Assembly: GCF_012932915.1 (NCBI RefSeq)
Contig: NZ_VCQU01000001.1
Span: 930,001 to 994,000 of the forward strand
DNA length: 64,000 nt
Direction: 5' to 3'
Source: Antrihabitans stalactiti
GTDB taxonomy: Bacteria > Actinomycetota > Actinomycetes > Mycobacteriales > Mycobacteriaceae
Shown here piece after piece: positions 45,818 through 56,036 of this stretch (the first letter of the stretch is position 1; each line of letters opens with the position of its first letter). The notes under the pieces were generated by a model. It made no database searches. It was given only the letters and a program-made list of their open reading frames with translations, and was not told the DNA's origin. The position numbers and the translations under genes are program-made.

Positions 45818-46903
45818 TCAGCCTCGAAAAATCTGCCCCCGCAAGATCACCAAGTCCGGGGCGGCGAGGGTTTCTGCGCTGGTCCGCGGGTCCGTGTCGT
45901 AGACGAGCAGATCCGCAGGCGCGCCGTGCTCCAGCCCTGGTCGTCCCAGCCACGACCGTGCGTCCCAGCAGGCGGCGCCGAGTGCTTCGGTGGGTGACAT
46001 GCCGATGCCGGTCAACGCGGCGACTTCGTCCGCGATCCGACCGTGCACGATCGAACCGCCTGCATCGGTGCCTGCGTAGATCGTGACTCCTGCGTCGTGC
46101 GCGTCGCCGATCGTCCGCGCGACTCTGGCGTGGAGGTCCGCCATGTGCCGGGCGTAGATCGGAAACTTCTGCGCCGCCGTCGAGACGATGTCGGGGAACG
46201 TGGCGATGTTGATCAGCGTCGGGACCAACGCGGTCCCGTGCTCGACCATCATCTCGATCGTCTCGTCGGTCAGGCCGGTGCCGTGCTCGATGCAGTCGAT
46301 ACCTGCGTTGATCAACCCTGGCAACGCGTCCTCGCTGAAAACGTGGGCGGTGACGCGCGCGCCATGGCGATGTGCGGCGTCAATGGCGTCGCGAAGGATG
46401 TCGTCGCTCCACAGCGGCCGGAGATCGCCCACGGACCTGTCGATCCAGTCCCCGACCAACTTCACCCAACCGTCACCCAGAATCGCTTGCTGGGCCACGG
46501 CTTCCGGCAGCTGCGACTCGTTTTCCAGGTCGACGGCCAGACCGGGGATGTATCGCTTGGGCATCGCGATGTGGCGGCCCGCGCGGATGATCTTCGGCAG
46601 GTCCTCGCGCTCATCGATGAAGCGGGTATCGATCGGCGAACCGGCGTCGCGCAACAACAGGGCACCGACGGTTCGCTCCGTCTCCGCCTGAGCGATCGCG
46701 CCGGCCTCGTCCTCGTGACCGCCCTTGTACTTGATCCCCACATGGCAATGCGCATCGACGAGCCCCGGCAAAATCCAGCCGGACCGTGCGACCGTGTCGG
46801 CACCCGCAATCGGCTCCAGCGAGATCAGCCCGTCGCGGACCCAGAGTTCGACGGAATCCTCGCCTGGCAGCCCGCGTCCTTGCAGGTGCAGCGCCTCGCC
46901 CAT
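45818..46903 (-). CDS. Amidohydrolase family metal-dependent hydrolase
   Basis: 361-residue amidohydrolase (TIM-barrel). Metal ligands are visible: the HxH pair in LVDAHCHVG, a candidate bridging Lys in DGWVKLVGDW, His in RVTAHVFSE and IEHGTGLT, and Asp in YAGTDAGGSIVHG. The flanking small beta domain surrounds the barrel (LPGLVD ... ADLLVYDTDP). A similar gene follows ffh in mycobacteria (Rv2915c). The substrate is unknown; imidazolonepropionase- or prolidase-like activity are options. It starts 7 bases after the ffh stop. Confidence 0.9.
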   Translation of the reverse strand: MGEALHLQGRGLPGEDSVELWVRDGLISLEPIAGADTVARSGWILPGLVDAHCHVGIKYKGGHEDEAGAIAQAETERTVGALLLRDAGSPIDTRFIDEREDLPKIIRAGRHIAMPKRYIPGLAVDLENESQLPEAVAQQAILGDGWVKLVGDWIDRSVGDLRPLWSDDILRDAIDAAHRHGARVTAHVFSEDALPGLINAGIDCIEHGTGLTDETIEMMVEHGTALVPTLINIATFPDIVSTAAQKFPIYARHMADLHARVARTIGDAHDAGVTIYAGTDAGGSIVHGRIADEVAALTGIGMSPTEALGAACWDARSWLGRPGLEHGAPADLLVYDTDPRTSAETLAAPDLVILRGQIFRG

Positions 46904-46910
46904 GTGCGGA

Positions 46911-48464
46911 CTACTTGTTCGGGAACTTGAACTTCGACAGGTCGAAACCTTCCAGACCTGGTGGCAGTTCGTCGAGGCCCTTCGGCATACCGGACAGGTC
47001 GGGCATACCCGGCGGGAGCATGCCAGGCATGCCGCCGCGGTTCCTCGGCTGGGTCGGGCCGCGGCCCTTGCCCTTCTTGCCCTTCTTGCTGTTGCGCTGA
47101 TTCGCCTTGCGCGCGCCCCCGGGGAAGCCCATCTGCCGACCCATCGACGCCATCATCTTGCGGGCTTCGAAGAACCGGTCGACCAGTTGGTTGACCTCCG
47201 ACACCTTGACGCCCGAACCGTTCGCGATGCGCAGCCGACGGGAGGCGTTGATGATCTTCGGATTGTCGCGCTCCGCGGGCGTCATGCCGCGAATGATTGC
47301 CTGCACACGGTCGAGCTGCTTGTCGTCGACCTGCGCGAGCGCTTCCTTCATCTGCCCGGCCCCGGGCAACATGCCGAGCAAGTTGCCGATCGGGCCCATC
47401 TTGCGGATTGCCATCATCTGTTCGAGGAAGTCCTCGAGCGTCAGCTGGCCCGAACTCATCTTCTCGGCAGCCGCCAGCGCGGACTGCTCGTCGTAGACCT
47501 GCTCGGCCTGTTCGATGAGGGTGAGCACGTCGCCCATGCCGAGGATGCGGCTGGCCATACGGTCCGGGTGGAAGACGTCGAAGTCTTCGAGCTTCTCACC
47601 GGTGGACGCGAACATGATCGGCATGCCCGTGACCTCGCGGACGGACAGCGCCGCACCACCGCGAGCATCGCCGTCGAGCTTCGTGAGCACGACGCCGGTG
47701 AATCCGACGCCGTCACGGAAGGCTTCCGCCGTGCTGACCGCGTCCTGACCGATCATGGCGTCGAGGACGAACAGCGTCTCGTCTGGCTGGACCGCGTCGC
47801 GAATGCCCGACGCTTGACCCATCAATTCGGCGTCGATGCCCAAGCGGCCTGCGGTGTCGACGATGACGACGTCGTATTGCTTGCTCCGCGCTTCGGCCAC
47901 GCCGGCGCGGGCAACCTCGACCGGGTCTGCAGCAGAGACACCGAGCGCGTTTTCACCGCCACCGATCGACGTACCGGGATGCGGCGCGAAGACGGCTGCA
48001 CCAGCGCGCTGACCGACGATCTGCAGCTGGCTGACCGCGCCAGGACGCTGGAGGTCACACGCCACGAGCAACGGTGTGTGGCCCTGGTCCTTGAGCCACT
48101 TCGCGAGCTTGCCTGCCAGCGTCGTCTTTCCGGAACCCTGCAGGCCGGCCAGCATCACGACGGTTGGCGGGTTCTTGGCGAACTGGAAGCGCCGGGTCTC
48201 GCCGCCGAGGATGCCGATGAGTTCCTCGTTGACGATCTTGACGACCTGCTGGGCAGGATTCAGCGCGCCCGAGACCTCAGCGCCTTTGGCGCGTTCCTTG
48301 ATCTTCGCGATGAAAGAACGCACGACGGGCAGCGCGACGTCGGCCTCTAGCAGCGCCAGTCGGATCTCGCGGCAGGTCGCGTCGATATCGGCAGGCGACA
48401 GGCGGCCTTTGCCGCGCAGGTCCTTGAGTGCTCCGGTCAACCTGTCGGATAGGGATTCGAACAC
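46911..48464 (-). CDS. ffh: Signal recognition particle protein Ffh
   Basis: 517-residue SRP54. N domain at the start (FESLSDRLTGALKDLRGKGR), GTPase with GLQGSGKTTLAGKLAKWL, DTAGRLGIDAELM and TKLDGDARGG, then the Met-rich M domain (LEDFLEQMMAIRKMGPIGNL ... RRLRIANGSGVKVSEVNQL). The C-terminus continues with a basic, Gly/Met/Pro-rich tail, longer than in E. coli and usual for actinobacteria. The start is GTG. It targets membrane proteins with 4.5S RNA (not in this window) and FtsY (8 kb away). Confidence 0.96.
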   Translation of the reverse strand: MFESLSDRLTGALKDLRGKGRLSPADIDATCREIRLALLEADVALPVVRSFIAKIKERAKGAEVSGALNPAQQVVKIVNEELIGILGGETRRFQFAKNPPTVVMLAGLQGSGKTTLAGKLAKWLKDQGHTPLLVACDLQRPGAVSQLQIVGQRAGAAVFAPHPGTSIGGGENALGVSAADPVEVARAGVAEARSKQYDVVIVDTAGRLGIDAELMGQASGIRDAVQPDETLFVLDAMIGQDAVSTAEAFRDGVGFTGVVLTKLDGDARGGAALSVREVTGMPIMFASTGEKLEDFDVFHPDRMASRILGMGDVLTLIEQAEQVYDEQSALAAAEKMSSGQLTLEDFLEQMMAIRKMGPIGNLLGMLPGAGQMKEALAQVDDKQLDRVQAIIRGMTPAERDNPKIINASRRLRIANGSGVKVSEVNQLVDRFFEARKMMASMGRQMGFPGGARKANQRNSKKGKKGKGRGPTQPRNRGGMPGMLPPGMPDLSGMPKGLDELPPGLEGFDLSKFKFPNK

Positions 48465-48523
48465 CTAGCGCGCTCCTGATGATGGCGGGGTTACAGACTT
48501 CGCTCAAGCTTAGGCTGTGCGCC

Positions 48524-51013
48524 CTACTGCCCCTCCACTGCAGGCGGCTTCGGCCGTGTACCTGGGACGACACCGAGGACCGCCTCCTCGATCCGCCGCC
48601 GGGTTGTCGCGTTGTCCGCACCGGCGAGGTCGAGACAGAACGAGTCGACCACAGCAGATCCCATGGTCGACACCTTCGCCCACCGAACGTCGGCACCACA
48701 TTGCTCCAGCACGGCGGCGAGTCGGCACAGCAAGCCCAGGCGATCTTCGGCGCGAAGCTCGAGAATGGGGTTGGTGTTCGATCCCCCGTCGCTTCGCTCG
48801 CCCCGCCCTTCGAACCAGATCACCCGCGGCGGCGCGATCGCGTACGTCGTCGGCACGCCCTGCTCACCGGTGACGACCGGCTTCGAGTCGGCGGCGTCAC
48901 GTTCCTTCTTGTCCAGCAGCTTGATCAGGTTCAGCTCGCCGGCACTCGCGCGAATGAGCTCCTGCCTGAGCAGCCCAGCCGCCGGCGGCGCACCGAACTT
49001 CGGCGATACGACGAAGGTGTTGATCGCCGACCCGCCGTGACTGCCGCACGATGCGGACAGCACACGCAACGAATGCAAAGCAAGCACGCCTGCGGCGTCC
49101 GACAGCAGCCCAGGGTGGTCCGGCGCGATGATCGTGACGACGAAGGTGTGCATGCCCCCGCCGGGAACAAGATCGACATGGACCCCGCCGGCCGCAGCGC
49201 GCTCGATGTGGGCGAGGTCGATCGGGTCGGGCTCGGGCAGCTGCTCCCCCGACATCAGGACCCGGCACCGACGGACCAAGTCGCGGATCAATGACGCCTT
49301 CCAATCGCCCCACACGCCCGGACCGGTTGCCAGCGAGTCGGCTTCGGCCAGGGCGTGCAACAGCTCGAGCAGCAACGGATCGCCGTCTACTGCATCGACG
49401 ACAGCCTGCACCGTCGCCGGGTCTTCGAGATCGCGCCGGGTCGCCGTTTCCGGCAACAGCAAGTGGTGCCGGACCATCGCAGTCAGCAACGCGACATCGG
49501 ACGGCCACAGGCCCAACCGCTTGCCGATCTGCGTCGCTAGTCCGGCGCCGACCACGCTGTGATCACCACCGCGTCCCTTGCCGATGTCGTGCAGCAACGC
49601 ACCAAGGACGAGGAGGTCTGGTCGCGACACCCGCGTCGTGAAACCACTTGCATACGCCGCGGTTTCGACGAGGTGTCGGTCAACTGTCCAGGTGTGCACG
49701 GCATCTCGCGGCGGCAGGTCGCGGATGGCGCCCCACTCCGGCAGCAGCCGACCCCAGAGCCCCGTCCGGTCCAGCGCCTCGATCACACCGATCGCCTTGC
49801 GGCCGGAATCGAGCAGCACGAGTAGATCGTTGAGCGCTTCCTTCGGCCACGGCTCGCGCAGCTCGGGCGAGCCGTCCGACAGCCGATTCAATGTCGTTGC
49901 CGACATCGGCATTTCGGTCTGCGCACTGGCAGCGGCGACGCGCAGGATCAGCCCCGGATCCTTCTTCGGACGCGCATCCCGGGCAAGCACGACCTCGCCG
50001 CCATGCTCGACCACCCCTTCGTCCAGCGGCCGACGGACCGGCACCCGACGCAGCCGAGACAGTCCGCGCCGAGGAAGAGCGTTGTGCGCGGTCCGTAACC
50101 CGACCTCGACGGAGTAACTCACGGTCCGGGCCGAATCACTCAGCGTCCGCGCAAGATCGAACCGGTCGCCGATGCGCAGCGCAGAACCGATCTCGTCGGC
50201 GTCCTGCGCGCGCAGTTGATCTCTGGCCCGTCCGGCGACGCGGTGCAACTCTGTCCTGACGTCGAGCAACCTGCGGTGCGCCTGCTCGAGCCCACCACCG
50301 GGAACGTCGGGGCCGAGGCCAGGCATCGCATCGGTCAGCTGAGCGATTGCCAGCGCGTCCAGTAACTGGACGTCACGCAATCCGCCACGACCGTTCTTCA
50401 GATCCGGCTCCGCGCGGTGTGCGATCTCCCCGCTACGCGACCAGCGTGATTGCGTCTGAGCGACCAATTCGTCGAAGCGCGAGCGGATTCCGTTGCGCCA
50501 GTCGCGGCGCACACCACTGATCAACTGGTTCGACAGGTCCTGATTGCCGACGATGTGACGTGCCTCGAGCATGCCCAACGCAGCGGTCAGGTCGCTTCCC
50601 GCGACTTGAATCGCCTGCGGCACAGTCCGAACACTGTGGTCCAGCTTGATGTGCGCGTCCCACAGCGGATACCAGATCTGGTCCGCTACGTCGGAAACTT
50701 GCGCCTTGTCGACCTTGTCGTACAACAGAATCAAGTCGAGATCGGAGTAGGGCAGCATTTCCCGTCTGCCGAGCCCGCCGACTGCAACTATCGCAAATCC
50801 GCTGTCCGCCTTGATCCCCAGCTCGGCGGCCTTCGTGTTCAACCAGAACTCGTGCAGGTCGACGAGCGCCTGCCGCAACGACTGCGCGTCCAATCGCCCG
50901 CCCGAGCTCGCGGTGCGACCGTGCCCCCGCCCAGTTCCGCCTGCCAAAAGCTGTTGTCTCGCACGGACTAGATCCGCTGCAGCGTCCGACCCTGTCTTTC
51001 CCGCTCCAGCCAC
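48524..51013 (-). CDS. glnD: Bifunctional [protein-PII] uridylyltransferase/removing enzyme (or adenylyltransferase) GlnD
   Basis: 829-residue GlnD. Nucleotidyltransferase motif at residues about 77-95 ([20 protein letters not shown]), linker domain, HD hydrolase motif ([20 protein letters not shown]) in the middle, and two C-terminal ACT domains ([20 protein letters not shown] and [20 protein letters not shown]). In actinobacteria it modifies the PII protein on the T-loop Tyr, with adenylylation known in several relatives. It starts with GTG, is preceded by a hairpin, and follows glnB and amtB on the same strand. Confidence 0.95.
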   Translation of the reverse strand: MAGAGKTGSDAAADLVRARQQLLAGGTGRGHGRTASSGGRLDAQSLRQALVDLHEFWLNTKAAELGIKADSGFAIVAVGGLGRREMLPYSDLDLILLYDKVDKAQVSDVADQIWYPLWDAHIKLDHSVRTVPQAIQVAGSDLTAALGMLEARHIVGNQDLSNQLISGVRRDWRNGIRSRFDELVAQTQSRWSRSGEIAHRAEPDLKNGRGGLRDVQLLDALAIAQLTDAMPGLGPDVPGGGLEQAHRRLLDVRTELHRVAGRARDQLRAQDADEIGSALRIGDRFDLARTLSDSARTVSYSVEVGLRTAHNALPRRGLSRLRRVPVRRPLDEGVVEHGGEVVLARDARPKKDPGLILRVAAASAQTEMPMSATTLNRLSDGSPELREPWPKEALNDLLVLLDSGRKAIGVIEALDRTGLWGRLLPEWGAIRDLPPRDAVHTWTVDRHLVETAAYASGFTTRVSRPDLLVLGALLHDIGKGRGGDHSVVGAGLATQIGKRLGLWPSDVALLTAMVRHHLLLPETATRRDLEDPATVQAVVDAVDGDPLLLELLHALAEADSLATGPGVWGDWKASLIRDLVRRCRVLMSGEQLPEPDPIDLAHIERAAAGGVHVDLVPGGGMHTFVVTIIAPDHPGLLSDAAGVLALHSLRVLSASCGSHGGSAINTFVVSPKFGAPPAAGLLRQELIRASAGELNLIKLLDKKERDAADSKPVVTGEQGVPTTYAIAPPRVIWFEGRGERSDGGSNTNPILELRAEDRLGLLCRLAAVLEQCGADVRWAKVSTMGSAVVDSFCLDLAGADNATTRRRIEEAVLGVVPGTRPKPPAVEGQ

Positions 51014-51037
51014 TTATCCGGCCCCTTCGTATATGCG

Positions 51038-51079
51038 AGCGGCTCCGTCCCCACCGAGGTCGATGGGGACGGAGCCGCT
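51038..51079. terminator. Hairpin between glnB and glnD, 16-bp perfect stem
   Basis: AGCGGCTCCGTCCCCA (51038-51053) pairs with TGGGGACGGAGCCGCT (51064-51079) around a 10-base loop. It lies between the glnB stop and the glnD start, so it may terminate or attenuate amtB-glnB transcription, lowering glnD relative to glnB. No T-run follows on the - strand. Confidence 0.7.
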
Positions 51080-51098
51080 GGATTGCGACCCGGTTGGG

Positions 51099-52792
<1,694 letters not shown>

Positions 52793-52883
52793 CTTTTGTC
52801 TCCTCCTTCGTAGCCCAGCCGGTTTCGACTGACGACCTGGAGAGAAGAGTGCTCAGTTGGTGTTTCATCCATGGCGCTGGGAG

Positions 52884-52899
52884 GTTTCGCGCATGTGAA
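52884..52899 (-). promoter_or_regulatory. Candidate GlnR-binding site upstream of amtB
   Basis: On the - strand the sequence reads TTCAC, six bases, GAAAC (52899 to 52884), which fits the actinobacterial GlnR pattern gTnAC-n6-GaAAC with one mismatch. It is 92-107 bases upstream of the amtB GTG. The 203-base region has no other gene. GlnR control of amtB-glnB-glnD is established in relatives; binding here is inferred. Confidence 0.4.
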
Positions 52900-52995
52900 C
52901 GCATTGTGGTGCTGTGTTGCATCGAGGTTTCGTGCTGCACAAACGTGTGAACTGCCTGGTGTGAACCACGCGTTTGCGGGGCCGTAGTCCCCATT

Positions 52996-53904
52996 TCAGT
53001 GCGACCGAGCCACCTCAGGAAACAATCCGGCCTGGCCGAGTTGTCCGGATATCTCGTCGGGAACGAGAGATCGCAGCCAGTCCACGACGCCCAGCAACTC
53101 AGGTAGCTGCACGCCGGTGGCGTAACCGGAATTGCGCAAGAGGTAGCACAGATCCTCGGTCGCGATATTTCCCGTCGCATTCGGCGCGAAGGGGCACCCA
53201 CCGAGACCGCCGACCGAGGAGTCGAGCGTGGTTGCGCCGGACTCGATCGCTGCCACGGCATTCGCGTAGCCCGTGTTTCGCGTGTTGTGGAGGTGCACGC
53301 CACGGGGAATACCAGGAGCGACGGCGGCTACGCCGTCCAGCAGTTCTCGGACCTGGTTCGGCACGCCGCATCCGATCGTGTCGGCGAGCAGGATTTCCTG
53401 CGCTCCCGCTTCGGCCAACTGCCCCACCAGTTCGATGACGGCGGCGGGTTCGACGACACCCGAGAACGGGCAGCCGAACGACACCGCGATGATCGCGGTC
53501 AATCGCACGCCTGCGCCGATGATGGCGGCCGCGTTGGCTGCAAAGTCTTCGACGGTCGCGCTCACGGGCGCGTTCACATTGCGCAGATTGAATTCGTCCG
53601 TCGCCGACACAGCGAACCGGATCTCATCGAGGTCGCAGTTCAGGGCGCGCTGCACGCCCCGGCCGTTCATCACCAGCGCGGCGATGTCGACACCGTCGGA
53701 CCGCGCAATGCGCCCGAGAATCTCTTCGGCGCCCGCCATCCGCGGAACCCTGCGGTCGTTGACGAAGCTAACCGCCTCGACTGCGGCGGGCCGGGTCGCG
53801 ATCAAACGATCGATGAGGTCGACGCGCTCGTCGATAGAGAAATGCCGGTCCTGGTTCTGCAGCCCGTCACGCGGGCCGACCTCGCAGATCCGCAGCTCGC
53901 TCAT
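52996..53904 (-). CDS. Hydroxymethylglutaryl-CoA lyase family protein
   Basis: 302-residue HMG-CoA-lyase-type TIM barrel. N-terminal EVGPRDGLQNQ carries the catalytic Arg and metal Asp; RGVHLHNTRNTGYANAV gives the H-x-H metal pair, and GGLGGCPFAPNATGN holds the catalytic Cys loop. The expected reaction is cleavage of HMG-CoA to acetoacetate and acetyl-CoA, or the analogous step on a related 3-hydroxyacyl-CoA. It is coupled by ATGA to the CoA-transferase gene upstream. Confidence 0.9.
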   Translation of the reverse strand: MSELRICEVGPRDGLQNQDRHFSIDERVDLIDRLIATRPAAVEAVSFVNDRRVPRMAGAEEILGRIARSDGVDIAALVMNGRGVQRALNCDLDEIRFAVSATDEFNLRNVNAPVSATVEDFAANAAAIIGAGVRLTAIIAVSFGCPFSGVVEPAAVIELVGQLAEAGAQEILLADTIGCGVPNQVRELLDGVAAVAPGIPRGVHLHNTRNTGYANAVAAIESGATTLDSSVGGLGGCPFAPNATGNIATEDLCYLLRNSGYATGVQLPELLGVVDWLRSLVPDEISGQLGQAGLFPEVARSH

Positions 53905-55100
53905 ATGACGTGTCGCTCCGCGAGGTCACGCTGGCGCTCGTTGGAAATTCCCAGCACCTCGCCGTACACCTGCTCGTTGTCCTGGCCCGGCGACTCGGGT
54001 CCGAGCCAGGAAATTGCGCCCGGCGTCTCGGACAGTTTCGGCACCACACCCGGGACCGCGATGGAGCCGAAATGCGGATCATCCTGCCGCACAACCATTC
54101 CACGCTCCTGAACGTGTGGGTCTGCGACGACGTCGGCGATCGAATTGATCGGCCCCCAGACGACGGCGTGTTCGTCGAGCGCGGCGGTCAAGTCGCCGAA
54201 CCCCAAGGTGGCGGACCACTCTGCGATGATCGCGTCGAGCACGTCGGAGTTCTCACCACGTGCGATGTGCGTCGCGAAACGCGGATCGTCGGCAAGTTCG
54301 GGTTGGCCCATTGCCTGGGTCAGCCGCCGGAACAAGGGGTCGGCGTTCGCCGCGATGATGAGGTTGCGCCCCTCTTTCGTCGGGTAGACGTTCGACGGCG
54401 CAAGGCTTTTCAGGCCCGTGCCCATCGGTTCGCGGACGATGCCGAGCTTGTCGTATTCGGGCAGCGTCGACTCGAGCATCGCAAAACAGCTCTCGAGAAT
54501 CGACGCATCGACTACTTGACCGGTGCCGCCTTTCGCGTCACGCCAGTACAGCGCCATCAACAGTCCCTCCAACGCGAACAGCGCCGCGAGCGTGTCCCCC
54601 AATGAGATCCCGCTTCGTGGCGGTACCTGGCCGGGAAACCCGTTGATGTAGCGCAGTCCGCCCATCGCTTCACCGACACTCGCGAAGCCGGGCCGCTTCG
54701 AGTACGGACCAGTCTGACCGAAGCCGGAGATGCGCACGATGATCAACTTGGGGTTGATCTTGTGCAGCTCCTCGGGCCCAAGACCCCACTTCTCCAAAGT
54801 GCCCGGTCGGAAGTTCTCGACGACGGCATCGGCCTCTGCGACGAGCGCTCGCACGAGGTCGCGACCGTCCTCCTGCGCAAGGTCGATGCTGATGGATTTC
54901 TTGTTGCGCGCGATGACCGACCACCACAGGCTCTTGCCCTCGAACGTCTTGCCCCAGTTGCGCATCGGGTCACCCTTGCCGGGCGGCTCGACCTTGATCA
55001 ACTCTGCCCCGAAGTCAGCCAACCGGCTGCCTACGAACGGTCCGGCGATCAGCTGGCCCATCTCGATGACCCGCACCCCATGCAGTGGTCCTGTGCTCAC
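53901..55100 (-). CDS. Family III CoA-transferase
   Basis: 399-residue CoA-transferase of the CaiB/BaiF family. The catalytic Asp is D169 in SGISLGDTLAALF, the same number as in formyl-CoA transferase. Other family segments are GVRVIEMGQLIAGPFVG, ADFGAELIKVEPPGKGDPMR and VVENFRPGTLEKWGLG. With the coupled HMG-CoA-lyase-like gene it may activate a free hydroxy-dicarboxylate (for example 3-hydroxy-3-methylglutarate) for cleavage. This pairing is inference. Confidence 0.9.
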   Translation of the reverse strand: MSTGPLHGVRVIEMGQLIAGPFVGSRLADFGAELIKVEPPGKGDPMRNWGKTFEGKSLWWSVIARNKKSISIDLAQEDGRDLVRALVAEADAVVENFRPGTLEKWGLGPEELHKINPKLIIVRISGFGQTGPYSKRPGFASVGEAMGGLRYINGFPGQVPPRSGISLGDTLAALFALEGLLMALYWRDAKGGTGQVVDASILESCFAMLESTLPEYDKLGIVREPMGTGLKSLAPSNVYPTKEGRNLIIAANADPLFRRLTQAMGQPELADDPRFATHIARGENSDVLDAIIAEWSATLGFGDLTAALDEHAVVWGPINSIADVVADPHVQERGMVVRQDDPHFGSIAVPGVVPKLSETPGAISWLGPESPGQDNEQVYGEVLGISNERQRDLAERHVI

Positions 55101-55122
55101 GCATCAACGCTAGCTGCCACTA

Positions 55123-55172
55123 CCCTCGTGAGTCTTTTCGGAGTCCATAGACTCCGAAAAGACTCACGAGGG
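55123..55172. terminator. Very long hairpin, 23-bp perfect stem
   Basis: Arms 55123-55145 (begins CCCTCGTGAGTCTTTT) and 55150-55172 are perfect inverses around the loop CATA. It lies about 20 bases upstream of the CoA-transferase start codon, so on the - strand it follows the gene at 55348-55965 and precedes the CoA-transferase operon. It ends inside copy 1 of the 34-bp direct repeat. Confidence 0.75.
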
Positions 55173-55204
55173 TTCAGCCGGCTCGGTCGGTGAACTCCAG
55201 CGGC
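55171..55204. repeat. 34-bp direct repeat, copy 1 (duplicated gene end)
   Basis: GGTTCAGCCGGCTCGGTCGG and the following 14 bases are identical to 55345-55378. Copy 2 contains the last codons and stop of the gene on the - strand at 55348-55965. Copy 1 lies in non-coding DNA 174 bases away, directly after the 23-bp hairpin. Confidence 0.9.
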
Positions 55205-55276
55205 GGCAGAGGTTAGTGACTGACGTGACGCGACGGGCGTTTGGGTTCGAAGTGGCAGAAGTAGTGCACATCAACT

Positions 55277-55327
55277 GCATGAATGTCGCATTCACTCAGT
55301 CAGACTGAATGAATGTGACATTCATGC
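55277..55327. repeat. 25-bp near-perfect inverted repeat
   Basis: Arms 55277-55301 (begins GCATGAATGTCGCATTCA) and 55303-55327 are inverses with two mismatches, separated by one base. Each arm is itself nearly palindromic (TGAATG...CATTCA), so alternative small hairpins can form. It lies between the two copies of the 34-bp direct repeat, 21 bases after the end of the gene on the - strand, and may serve as its terminator. Confidence 0.8.
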
Positions 55328-55344
55328 GGTTGGTGGGGGCCAGC

Positions 55345-55378
55345 GGTTCAGCCGGCTCGGTCGGTGAACTCCAGCGGC
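55345..55378. repeat. 34-bp direct repeat, copy 2 (within gene 3' end)
   Basis: Identical to 55171-55204. Bases 55348-55378 encode the last residues (PLEFTDRAG) and stop of the hypothetical gene on the - strand; 55345-55347 lie just past the stop. Confidence 0.9.
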
Positions 55379-55965
55379 CGGTAGGGATCGTCACCCGTGA
55401 CAGGAATGACCAACCCCGATGCCCAGGCTCGCTTCAGCAGTTCCTGCACATCGATATGACAGAGTTCGAAAACCTCAGGACTTGCGATCAAGTGGTTGAA
55501 GTAGGCGACGACCTGGTCGCCGACCTGCGTGTTGATCTTGCCGACCCAACCGAGCAGGCGTGAGGGCATGCCGTGCGGGTTGACAGTCGCGTCGATGTGT
55601 TCGCGCCGGACGTCTTCGAAATCGACGACGACCGTGCACGGCTCTTCGAGAATCAAACGGAATCGGGTGCGCACGCGCAGCGCAATCCGGTATCGCGCCG
55701 GCTTGCCTGCCAGGTGTACCCACACACTCAGGCTCACCGGAACCGAGACGTTGACGTCCCACTCGTCGTCCAGACACGTTGTCGCGTCGACGAATCCCGC
55801 CGTACCGACGACCGTTGCAGTCGCGATACCCGCGGGGCCTACATGGATTGGACCGATTTCGAACTTGTCGCCGAGCACCTGGGCGATGACGGCCGCAACC
55901 CGATCGGGTGGTGCCGCAGCCGCGAGGACTTGCCTTGCGAAATCTGCATGCGAGAGCTGAGCCAT
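55348..55965 (-). CDS. Conserved-looking hypothetical protein
   Basis: 205-residue soluble protein, no named family recognised. It appears to be alpha/beta: N-terminal helices (HADFARQVLAAAAPPDRVAA), then a beta-rich part (VSVPVSLSVWVHLAGKPARY, RVRTRFRLILEEPCTVVVDF) and a C-terminal helical stretch. The pattern suggests a lipid-binding or polyketide-cyclase-like fold, but this is a guess. The ATG at 55965 has GGAAG 8 bases upstream; a GTG 9 bases earlier abuts that site. It lies between ftsY and the CoA-transferase on the same strand. Its last codons form copy 2 of a direct repeat. Confidence 0.7.
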   Translation of the reverse strand: MAQLSHADFARQVLAAAAPPDRVAAVIAQVLGDKFEIGPIHVGPAGIATATVVGTAGFVDATTCLDDEWDVNVSVPVSLSVWVHLAGKPARYRIALRVRTRFRLILEEPCTVVVDFEDVRREHIDATVNPHGMPSRLLGWVGKINTQVGDQVVAYFNHLIASPEVFELCHIDVQELLKRAWASGLVIPVTGDDPYRPLEFTDRAG

Positions 55966-56036
55966 CGCTATCACTTCCCACGTCGTTGTGGTGACAGCGC
56001 AACGATACAGCGAACTGATCGATAGTCCAGGAACTT

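Noticed and set aside
46725-48350. 541-codon open frame on the + strand opposite ffh
   Set aside because: Antisense of ffh; His/Leu/Arg-rich without any domain.
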